This document shows, piece after piece, positions 7,952 through 14,722 of a stretch of 51,408 bases of DNA. Source of the stretch: Elusimicrobiota bacterium (GTDB lineage: Bacteria; Elusimicrobiota; Elusimicrobia; Elusimicrobiales; UBA9959); contig DMXM01000037.1 in NCBI GenBank assembly GCA_003482905.1, forward strand, positions 1 through 51,408, read 5' to 3'. The position numbers were made by a program, and so were the translations under genes. Position 1 is the stretch's first letter, and each line of letters starts with the position of its first letter. The notes beneath the pieces are model-generated. The model saw nothing but the letters and a program-made list of their open reading frames with translations, had not been told where the DNA came from and searched no databases.

Positions 7952-9039
7952 TTCAGCGCCCCTTCAAAAGCTTTCTTAAGCAGCGGGGCCCTGACATTTT
8001 CCACCGCTACCGGGTTGCCGGCGCTTTCCAGCAGTATGAAGCGGTTGCCGGCGCCGCGCGCTTTTTTGTCGCGCGATACCAGCGCCAGGAATTTGTCGAA
8101 GTCGCGGCGTACCGCCTTGGCCGCCGGGAGGCGCAGGGTGTCTATCAGCGCGTCCAGCTTTTTGAAAGCTGGCGCCGGGAGCAGGCGCATATCGCGCGAA
8201 ATTATCAGCGCGGCGCGCATGCCGCGCGCCACGGCCTCTCCGTGGGGCAGGCGTCCGCCGGCCAGCGCCTCCAGGGCGTGCCCGGCGGTATGGCCGAAAT
8301 TAAGGGGCTCTCGCGCGCCGGTTTCGTCGCGCTCGTCGCTGGCCACCACGCTTAGTTTATAGGCGGCGCAGGCGCTGACGCAGGCGGTCAGGGCGGTCTT
8401 GTCGCCGGTGATGGCCTTGGGCAGATGTTTTATGATGGCGCGCCGCAGCGAGGCCGGGCCTACCATGGCGTATTTGGCCAGTTCGCCGGCCCCGGAGCGC
8501 AGCTCGGCGTGGGGCAACGAGTCCAAAAAGGCCGTGTCGCAGACGGCCAGGGCCGGCTGGTGGAAGGCGCCGGCTATGTTCTTGGCGCCGCCCAGGTTTA
8601 CGGCGGTTTTGCCGCCCAGGCCGGCGTCTATCTGGGCCAGAAAGGTGGTGGGCACGCTAACCCAGTTTATGCCGCGCATGTAAATGGCGGCGGCAAAACC
8701 GGCCAGGTCGGTTACGGCGCCGCCGCCGGCCGCGATAATAAGCGAGTTGCGCGAGAAACCGTGCCTGAAAAGAAAAGAGCAAAGCTCGCCGGCGGCTTCC
8801 AGGGTCTTGGCCTTTTCCGATGGAGGGAGCCAGAAGTAAAAGCGGGGGGTCGTGCTTTCCGGGAAAAGGGCCAGCGCCCTGGCCCGCAGGCTCGGTGGCG
8901 CGTCGGAGCCGGTGACCAGGCAAACTTTGTCGGCACCCGAGAAGAGCGCCGGGAACTGCGCCGGTATGTTTTCCATGTTCCGGCCCAAAGCCGCTTTTAC
9001 CGTGCCGGTGTGTTTTACCGTAAAGCTGAAAGTTTTCAT
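7948..9039 (-). CDS. aroB: 3-dehydroquinate synthase
   Basis: AroB cyclises DAHP to 3-dehydroquinate using NAD and a divalent metal. The 363-residue protein has the NAD/substrate site (IIAAGGGAVTDLAGFAAAIYMRGINW), VPTTFLAQIDAGLGGKTAVN, the metal-ligand segment RSGAGELAKYAMVG, and the LNFGHTAGHALE and HGEAVARGM motifs with metal-binding His residues. Length is typical. It overlaps aroK by 4 bases and aroQ by 4 bases. Confidence 0.95.
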   Translation of the reverse strand: MKTFSFTVKHTGTVKAALGRNMENIPAQFPALFSGADKVCLVTGSDAPPSLRARALALFPESTTPRFYFWLPPSEKAKTLEAAGELCSFLFRHGFSRNSLIIAAGGGAVTDLAGFAAAIYMRGINWVSVPTTFLAQIDAGLGGKTAVNLGGAKNIAGAFHQPALAVCDTAFLDSLPHAELRSGAGELAKYAMVGPASLRRAIIKHLPKAITGDKTALTACVSACAAYKLSVVASDERDETGAREPLNFGHTAGHALEALAGGRLPHGEAVARGMRAALIISRDMRLLPAPAFKKLDALIDTLRLPAAKAVRRDFDKFLALVSRDKKARGAGNRFILLESAGNPVAVENVRAPLLKKAFEGALK

Positions 9040-9578
9040 ATTTTCCTTCTGACCAGCCCGGCGATCTTTTCCGGGCTTAAACCGGCTGTATCAAGCGTAA
9101 TGTCGGCCCGCCGGTAGAAAGGCAGCCGCCTGCTGTAAAGTTTTTCCGCCCGTACCGCGGTCCTTTCCCAGGGGCCGGCCAACAGGGGCCTGGGACCGGC
9201 AGCTTTTTTCAGCCTGCCTGCCAGTTCCGGCCAGGGGCAATTGAGGAAAATGGTCAAGCCGGTCCTGTTTAAAAGTCCCTTCCATTTGCGGGAAGGGTAA
9301 ACCCCGCCGCCCAAAGCCACTACCTGCCCGCCGGAGGATGCCAGGGCCCGCATGCGCGCGGCTTCCAGCCTGCGAAAGCCGCCGAGGCCTTTTTCGGCCA
9401 CCAGCTCTCCCACGGTCCTGCCTGTTTCTTTTTCCACAAGGGCGTCGCAGTCACAAAACGGCAGGCCGAGCAGCCGCGCCAGCGCCCTGCCGGCAGAGGT
9501 CTTGCCGGCGCACATGAACCCCGCCAGGTAAATATTACCTACAGGCGCTGGAGTATTCTTCTTGTTCTTTTTCGCCAT
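9036..9578 (-). CDS. aroK: Shikimate kinase
   Basis: The 180-residue kinase phosphorylates shikimate with ATP. It has a P-loop GFMCAGKT (residues 20-27), the shikimate-binding FCDCDALVEKETGRTV, and LALGGGV-like VVALGGGVYPS. The lid region RPLL is followed by a Y..R element (YSRRLPFYRRADI). The start overlaps the end of aroC by 40 bases. I see no later usable start before the P-loop, so the long overlap is probably real. The first 12 residues (Lys/Asn-rich) look like an added tail. Confidence 0.92.
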   Translation of the reverse strand: MAKKNKKNTPAPVGNIYLAGFMCAGKTSAGRALARLLGLPFCDCDALVEKETGRTVGELVAEKGLGGFRRLEAARMRALASSGGQVVALGGGVYPSRKWKGLLNRTGLTIFLNCPWPELAGRLKKAAGPRPLLAGPWERTAVRAEKLYSRRLPFYRRADITLDTAGLSPEKIAGLVRRKI

Positions 9579-10561
9579 TCTTCAACGCGGGGCCGCATTT
9601 CCTTTAACGAATCGCCGCCGAATTTTTCCAGCAGGGCATTGGCCAGTTCCAGGGAGGCCGCGTGCTCCGCCACCACGGCCGCCGCGTAAACCGCGGTAGT
9701 GTCCGATGTTTTCGAGATAGAAAGTTTTTTACGTAAGCTCTTCAGGTCCGTTGAAATGGCGCCGCCAGGCAGGCCGGGCACCGGTTTTACGGCGCAGCGC
9801 AGTACCAGGCGGCGGCCATTGGTCATGCCGCCATCCAGCCCGCCTGAAAGTTCCGGGTCGCGCAGCACGGTTTTGCCGCCCATCGCCGCCAGTACAAAGC
9901 CGCCGCCTATCTCAAAACCTTTGACGCCGTTTATGCCTAACAGCGCGCTTCCCAGGCGCGGGCCTAGTTTCCTGTCCGCCTGGGCGCAGCTGCCGAGGCC
10001 CGCCGGGACGTTCTCGAATACCAGTTCGAATTCCCCGCCAAGGGTGTCTCCCTCGCGGCGCGCGCGCCGCAGGGCGGCGGGCGCTTTGTCTATGGCAAGG
10101 CCGATGGCGCCGCCTACGGAGATAACGCGCGATATTACGCTTATGCCGAGCAGTTCGTTGAGGCGCCTGGCGAAGCAGCCGAGGGCGGTTTTCATGGCGG
10201 TTTCCCTGGCGCTGGCCCGTTCGCGGATAAGCGCGGCGTTGAGGGTGTCGTATTTTAACATCCCGGCCAGGTCGGCGTGGCCGGGGCGCGGCAGGCTTGA
10301 TGGCGGCGGCACTTCGCGCGAGATGTTCTTAATGATCAGGGCAATCGGCGCGCCGGTAGTGACGCCTCCGCTCATGCCGGCGGTAATATCAAAAGCGTCC
10401 GTCTCTGCGGTCTGCCGGGCGCTTCTGCCCGGCGCCAGCCTGCGCCGCCGCAGCTGGGCGGCGATATAGGCCGGGGTTATTTTTACGCCGGCGGGGAAGC
10501 CCTCTATTATCCCCGACAGGCATGTGCCGTGTGATTCACCGGCGGTAAGGTAGCGGAGCAT
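9539..10561 (-). CDS. aroC: Chorismate synthase
   Basis: AroC makes chorismate from EPSP with reduced FMN. The 340-residue sequence begins MLRYLTAGESHGTCLSGIIEGFPAG, the family signature, and continues with ASARETAMKTALGCFARRL, the DGGMTNG segment, and TSDTTAVYAAAVVAEHAASLELA near the end. It is slightly shorter than the usual 350-390 residues but all signature blocks are present. Its ATG overlaps the aroE stop by one base (TAATG). It lies before aroK in the operon, so gene order does not follow pathway order. Confidence 0.95.
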   Translation of the reverse strand: MLRYLTAGESHGTCLSGIIEGFPAGVKITPAYIAAQLRRRRLAPGRSARQTAETDAFDITAGMSGGVTTGAPIALIIKNISREVPPPSSLPRPGHADLAGMLKYDTLNAALIRERASARETAMKTALGCFARRLNELLGISVISRVISVGGAIGLAIDKAPAALRRARREGDTLGGEFELVFENVPAGLGSCAQADRKLGPRLGSALLGINGVKGFEIGGGFVLAAMGGKTVLRDPELSGGLDGGMTNGRRLVLRCAVKPVPGLPGGAISTDLKSLRKKLSISKTSDTTAVYAAAVVAEHAASLELANALLEKFGGDSLKEMRPRVEEWRKRTRRILQRL

Positions 10562-11415
10562 TATTTAATATCCCCCTGCTTGATCTGTTTTCTGAGAAGC
10601 CCCAGCGCTTCATCCGTAAATTTTACAATATCCCCGGCCGGCAGGCCCGACCAGAACTTAAGCGCCAGGGCGGCCTGCCGCACCAGGAGCTCCAGGCCGT
10701 CCACTACGCGCGCGCCCGCCGCGGCGGACGCCGCCGCGAAAGCGGCGCCGCCAGCGGCGTAGGCCATGTCCACGGCCAGGTCGCCGGGACCGGGAGCGCA
10801 GGGCGGGCGGCCGGGCGCGTACATGCCCAGCGGCGTGGCGTTAATGAACATGTCCGGTTTGCCGCCGGGCGCTTCGAAAGGGGCAGCGGAGAAAACCGTC
10901 CGGGGAAAAGCGAAGGAAAGCCTGGCGGCCAGGCTAGCGGCGGCTTCCGGATTCCGCGCGCAAAATGTCACCGAGGCCGCCGCGGCGCGTCCCAGGGCCC
11001 AGCCGGCCGAGGCAGCCGCCCCGCCGGCGCCGAAGACGGCGGCGGTCTTGCCCGCCGCGTCATAACCGCAGCCGCTCAGGGCGTCCAGCAAAGCCCTGGC
11101 GTCGGTATTGAGGCCCTCCAGGCCGGCGCGCCCGAAGCGCACTGTATTGACCGCCCCGGAGGCTTTTACGGCCGGGTCGGTCAGGTTCAGCATGGCGCAG
11201 ACCTTGGTTTTATAGGGGATGGTGACGTTGAAGCCGCTCCAGCCTTCGGCCCGGGCGCCGTCTATGGCTCCGGCCAACTGGTCCGGCGGTACGTCGCGCA
11301 GTTCGTAGGAGATCTTCGCTCCGGCGAGGCGCGCGAAAATGGCGAATATGTCCGGGGACAGGGATTTGGAAAGCGGCCGGCCGAAAAGGCCGGCTTTTAC
11401 AGGCTGGATCTGCAT
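10561..11415 (-). CDS. aroE: Shikimate dehydrogenase (NADP-dependent)
   Basis: The 284-residue protein reduces 3-dehydroshikimate to shikimate. The N-terminal substrate domain shows KAGLFGRPLSKSLSPDIF and WSGFNVTIPYKTKV (catalytic Lys). GAVNTV and LNTDARALLDAL (catalytic Asp) follow, then the nucleotide-binding AAVFGAGGAAASAGWALG and INATPLGM. The open frame extends upstream to 11739, but that part is only the shadow of aroF. The start at 11415 fits the family, and it overlaps the aroF stop by 19 bases. Confidence 0.93.
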   Translation of the reverse strand: MQIQPVKAGLFGRPLSKSLSPDIFAIFARLAGAKISYELRDVPPDQLAGAIDGARAEGWSGFNVTIPYKTKVCAMLNLTDPAVKASGAVNTVRFGRAGLEGLNTDARALLDALSGCGYDAAGKTAAVFGAGGAAASAGWALGRAAAASVTFCARNPEAAASLAARLSFAFPRTVFSAAPFEAPGGKPDMFINATPLGMYAPGRPPCAPGPGDLAVDMAYAAGGAAFAAASAAAGARVVDGLELLVRQAALALKFWSGLPAGDIVKFTDEALGLLRKQIKQGDIK

Positions 11416-12374
11416 TTTCCCGCCAGGGAGCGGAAGGTTTCTACGGTAACCGTCTGCCGCCCGTCCACCAGAGCCCTGAACGGGTTTACGCTGGCCTCGA
11501 TTAGAAGACCATCGGCCCCGGAACTGAGCGCCTTTACCGCCAGAACCGCCGCCAGCTCCCTGTCTCCGGCGGCATGGCTGGGGTCGGCCAGCATCGGCAG
11601 GCCGGTAAGTTTCTTTGCCGCGCGCATAAGCCTGAGATCCAGCCAGGGGCCGCCGGCCGGGAAAACCGAGTCGCCGCGTTCGCAGAGGATCAGCTTCTTC
11701 GCGCCGTACTTCAGCAGATACTCGGCCGAAAGCAGCCATTCCCGCAGGGTGGCGCGCATGCCGCGCTTAAGCAGGACGGCGCGGCCGGAGCGCGCGGCCT
11801 CCTTAAGCAGCTCGTAATTGCGCATGTTCCGCGCGCCTATCTGGATGATGTCGCAGACTTCCGCGAGGCGTTCAACCTGGCGGGTGTCGGTGGCCTCCGT
11901 GGCGAGGGGCAGCCCGGTGATATTTTTAGCTTTCGCTATTATCCCGAGCCCGGCCCAGCCCAGACCCTGAAAGGCGTATGGCGAGGAGCGCGGCTTGAAG
12001 AGCGCCGCGCGCAGGGCGTGGGCGCCGCAGGCTTTTAGCGCGCGGGCGGAGGACAGGTACGAGGCCTCGTCCTCCACGGCGCAGGGGCCGGCTATAAAAA
12101 CCGGTTTCTTCCTGAAATCCAGCGGGGAAGCGAAAGGGCGCGCGGTTTTAGCCAGGGCCAGCGGGCAGAGCTCCGCGTCGGAAAAAGAAACAGTGGCCAC
12201 ACCAGGCATGTTCTCTATAAGAGGCGCCGCGTCCGCGGCTTTTCCGGGAGGCAGGCCGGAAACACGCAAGCCGCCAGCCGCGGGCTTGAACGCGGCCCCG
12301 GGAAATCTTTTGGCCAGTATCGCGGTCAGGATCTTGCGGTTAGCGGCGCCGGTATCAGCCAGGTGTATTATCAT
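11397..12374 (-). CDS. aroF: 3-deoxy-7-phosphoheptulonate (DAHP) synthase, type I-beta
   Basis: This enzyme condenses PEP and erythrose-4-phosphate, the entry step of the shikimate pathway. Residues 1-75 form an N-terminal regulatory ferredoxin-like/ACT-type domain (MIIHLADTGAANRKILTAIL...), as in the feedback-regulated Thermotoga enzyme. The barrel follows with FIAGPCAVEDEASYL, LFKPRSSPYAFQGLGW, LATEATD, IIQIGARNMRN, VLLKRGMRATLREWL, ILCERGD and LADPSHAAGD. The domain layout suggests allosteric control by an aromatic amino acid, an inference. Its ATG overlaps the chorismate mutase stop (ATGA), and its 3' end overlaps aroE. Confidence 0.93.
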   Translation of the reverse strand: MIIHLADTGAANRKILTAILAKRFPGAAFKPAAGGLRVSGLPPGKAADAAPLIENMPGVATVSFSDAELCPLALAKTARPFASPLDFRKKPVFIAGPCAVEDEASYLSSARALKACGAHALRAALFKPRSSPYAFQGLGWAGLGIIAKAKNITGLPLATEATDTRQVERLAEVCDIIQIGARNMRNYELLKEAARSGRAVLLKRGMRATLREWLLSAEYLLKYGAKKLILCERGDSVFPAGGPWLDLRLMRAAKKLTGLPMLADPSHAAGDRELAAVLAVKALSSGADGLLIEASVNPFRALVDGRQTVTVETFRSLAGKCRSSL

Positions 12375-12628
12375 TTAGAGGACTGGAGCTTTTTTGACTG
12401 TCTGATTATTTCGGAGAAAACAGCGGCGGCTCCGGCCCTGAAGGCCGGTTTGCCAGCGTTATGGCGGGCGTTCCGGATAACCTGCCGTTCCCTGGCTAGG
12501 TCGGTGGCTCTGTTTTTCAGTTCCTTCAGGGGCGCCGCCAGCGTGAAGCGGCGCGCCAGTAGAACGGCCAGTTTTTTATCCAGCACGTCTATTTTGGCGC
12601 GCGCGGCGGAGAGTTTATCGGTCATCAT
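12371..12628 (-). CDS. Chorismate mutase (AroQ-type helical, monofunctional)
   Basis: The 85-residue product has the all-helical AroQ-class fold: LSAARAKIDVLDKKLAVLLARRFTLAAPLKELK (catalytic Arg and Lys positions), then RERQVIRNARHN and a final helix. It converts chorismate to prephenate, the branch to Phe and Tyr, so the operon carries the pathway one step past chorismate. Two consecutive ATG codons (12628 and 12625) are possible starts, and no Shine-Dalgarno precedes either. A -10-like TAGAAT lies at 12634-12639. Its stop overlaps the aroF start. It is the first gene of the minus-strand operon, divergent from prfB with 51 bases between. Confidence 0.85.
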   Translation of the reverse strand: MMTDKLSAARAKIDVLDKKLAVLLARRFTLAAPLKELKNRATDLARERQVIRNARHNAGKPAFRAGAAAVFSEIIRQSKKLQSSK

Positions 12629-12666
12629 ATAGAATTCTATTAAAATACGGCTAAAAATAAAATTGC

Positions 12667-12672
12667 TAAAAT
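12667..12672 (+). promoter_or_regulatory. -10-like TAAAAT 7 bases before the prfB ATG (leaderless signature)
   Basis: TAAAAT is followed by 7 bases and the ATG at 12680. No Shine-Dalgarno sequence is present between the box and the start, so the transcript may begin at or next to the start codon. No convincing -35 box is seen. Confidence 0.4.
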
Positions 12673-12679
12673 AATAACC

Positions 12680-13804
12680 ATGGCAGAATCCCTGGAACTT
12701 AAAGACATCGCCAACAAGCTCGCTTACCTGGAGGGGGCTTTTTCCGACGCCGCCAAGCTCTACGGCCTGGACAAAAAACGCTCCGAGCTGAAAGAGAAAG
12801 AGGCCGTTTCCGGCTCCGGCGATTTCTGGAACGACGCCCAGAAAGCCCAGGCCCACCTTAAAGAGCTCAATGACCTTAAAAAAGGCGTTGAGATGCTGGA
12901 CGCCGCCGGGAGCGAGCTGGAAGATTTTAAAGTGCACTTCGAACTGGCCCGCGACGCCGGCGACGCCGGCGAGCTTTCGGTCATCATGGCCGGCCTGGCC
13001 AAGGTGGAAAAAAAACTGAGCATAATGGATTTCGAGCTGAAACTATCCGACCCGATGGACAAGCTGGACGCCATTATAAGCATACACTCCGGGGCCGGCG
13101 GCACCGAGGCCTGCGACTGGGCCCAGATGCTGCTGCGCATGTATACGCGCTGGGCGGAGAAAAAAGGCTTCACTTTCTCCATAACCGATATGCTGCAGGG
13201 CGAGGAGGCCGGCGTGAAGGGCGTGACCGCCTTTATCAAGGGCCGCTACGCTTATGGTTATTTAAAAAGCGAAATAGGCGTGCACCGGCTGGTGCGCATA
13301 TCACCTTTTGACGCCAACAAGCGGCGGCATACCTCTTTCGCCTCCATAGACGTGCTGGCCGATATCGAAGAGGATATAGAAATTAAAGTAGAGGACAAGG
13401 ATATCAGGTTGGACACTTTCCGTTCCGGCGGCGCCGGCGGCCAGAACGTCAACAAGGTGGAAACCGCGGTGCGCCTGACGCATATCCCGTCGGGCATAGT
13501 GGTGGCCTGCCAGATAGAGCGGAGCCAGCACCAGAACCGCGAAACGGCCATGAAAATGCTGAAGGCCCGGCTTTACGAAGTGGAGATGGACAAGAAGCGT
13601 TCCGAGATGGAGCGCCATTACGACGCCAAGGGCGATATAGGCTGGGGCCACCAGATCCGCTCCTACGTCTTTATGCCGTACCAGCTGGTAAAAGACATGC
13701 GCACCGACCACGAGACTTCCCAGATAGACGCCGTGATGGACGGCGACCTGGACCCTTTCATGCACGCCTACTTAACGTGGTTCGCCAAGAACAAGAAGAA
13801 GTAA
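12680..13804 (+). CDS. prfB: Peptide chain release factor 2
   Basis: The 374-residue protein recognises UGA and UAA and releases the nascent chain. The central domain carries SIHSGAGGTEACDWAQML. The stop-codon recognition region reads RISPFDANKRRHTSF (SPF being the RF2 tripeptide), and the GGQ motif is at about 253-255 (FRSGGAGGQNVNKVETAVRL). The frame is continuous from the N-terminus: the autoregulatory in-frame UGA and +1 frameshift found near codon 26 in many prfB genes are absent (KLYGLDKKRSELKEK is read straight through). Its TAA overlaps the tatD ATG by one base. Confidence 0.95.
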   Translation: MAESLELKDIANKLAYLEGAFSDAAKLYGLDKKRSELKEKEAVSGSGDFWNDAQKAQAHLKELNDLKKGVEMLDAAGSELEDFKVHFELARDAGDAGELSVIMAGLAKVEKKLSIMDFELKLSDPMDKLDAIISIHSGAGGTEACDWAQMLLRMYTRWAEKKGFTFSITDMLQGEEAGVKGVTAFIKGRYAYGYLKSEIGVHRLVRISPFDANKRRHTSFASIDVLADIEEDIEIKVEDKDIRLDTFRSGGAGGQNVNKVETAVRLTHIPSGIVVACQIERSQHQNRETAMKMLKARLYEVEMDKKRSEMERHYDAKGDIGWGHQIRSYVFMPYQLVKDMRTDHETSQIDAVMDGDLDPFMHAYLTWFAKNKKK

Positions 13805-14607
13805 TGCTCATAGATACTCACGCGCATTTAAACGACAAGAGTTTCGACGCCGACCGCAAAGAGGTGGTGGCGCGGGCGGCCGCTTTGGGAGTGGCGAAAA
13901 TAGTGGAGATAGCCTGCGCCCCGGCGGAGTGGGCCCCTGGCGAGGCCTTCGCCGCCGCTTATCCGGACGCGGTGCGCTGCGCCTTCGGCGTCCACCCGGA
14001 ATATATAAAAGACCTGCCGCCGGCCTATCTGGCGGAACTGGAAACATATCTTCAAAAGAGCTGCGCCGCTGCCGTGGGGGAGATAGGCCTGGATTACTGG
14101 TGGGAGCCGAAGCGCAAGGAAGAGCAATTGGAACTGCTGGCCGGCCAGCTGCCGCTCTGCGCCAAATTTTCTAAGCCCGCCGTGTTCCACGCCAGGAACG
14201 GCAAAGAGCCGGCGCAGAACGCCTATGGCGACCTGCTGATTATCCTCAAGCACAAATGGACCCATTCCCCCGCCAGAAAATTCCGCGGCGTCCTTCATTG
14301 CTTCTCCGGCGCCTGGGCCGACGCCAAAGCGGGAATGGACCTGGGCCTCGCCCTCGGCGTCAACGGCACGTTCACCTATAAAAACAACCACGACCTGCGC
14401 GACACCATAAAAAAAGCCGGCCTGGACAACCTGGTCCTGGAAACCGACTGCCCGTACCTGCCGCCCCAGTCCGCCCGCGGCAAAAGGAACGACCCCGCTT
14501 TCATCCCCGAAATAGCCGCCATGGTGGCCTCTCATCTGGGTCTGAGCAATTCTCAGACCGCCGACAAAACCACCACCAACGCCTTCGAACTTTTCGGAGT
14601 GTTTTAG
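13804..14607 (+). CDS. tatD: TatD family metal-dependent hydrolase (DNase)
   Basis: The 267-residue TIM-barrel amidohydrolase shows the N-terminal metal site IDTHAHLND, then FGVHPEY, the metal-bridging Glu in VGEIGLDYW, FHARNG, VLHCFSG and the C-terminal LETDCPYLPP. TatD proteins are 3'-5' exonucleases/DNases acting in DNA repair or turnover. I start it at 13804 (MLIDTHAH), where TAATG couples it to prfB and an AG-rich stretch precedes it, instead of an upstream in-frame Met inside prfB. Between FHARNG and the following core is an extra segment (KEPAQNAYGDLLII), a modest insertion. Confidence 0.9.
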   Translation: MLIDTHAHLNDKSFDADRKEVVARAAALGVAKIVEIACAPAEWAPGEAFAAAYPDAVRCAFGVHPEYIKDLPPAYLAELETYLQKSCAAAVGEIGLDYWWEPKRKEEQLELLAGQLPLCAKFSKPAVFHARNGKEPAQNAYGDLLIILKHKWTHSPARKFRGVLHCFSGAWADAKAGMDLGLALGVNGTFTYKNNHDLRDTIKKAGLDNLVLETDCPYLPPQSARGKRNDPAFIPEIAAMVASHLGLSNSQTADKTTTNAFELFGVF

Positions 14608-14722
14608 GGTAGCAAAGAGTTGTTCGGATCGGAGAAAAATAAGCGGCTTGGGTGTATTCGGAGGGGGCTGCCACTGGCAGACACCGACTGGGCTAACCTG
14701 CGGTGCCTATTTTAGGAACATT
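14608..14722 (+). promoter_or_regulatory. Structured leader of metH (possible switch, unclassified)
   Basis: The 115 bases before metH can form CTGCC-ACT-GGCAG at about 14669-14681. Alternatively, part of that GGC plus ACCG can pair with CGGT and GCC at about 14701-14708, just before the AGGA ribosome binding site. The two pairings exclude each other. Short stretches (GTGTATTCGGAG, GCTGCCACTG, TAACCTGC) recall conserved parts of cobalamin riboswitches, but the leader is too short for a canonical one and the match is weak. Confidence 0.3.

Noticed and set aside
11416..11739. N-terminal extension of AroE
   Set aside because: This part of the open frame lies inside aroF, is Arg/Gly-rich without family match, and the canonical AroE start is at 11415.
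14608..14722. SAH riboswitch upstream of metH
   Set aside because: GGAGGGGGCTGC and GGGCT superficially resemble the consensus, but the required P1 pairing fails.
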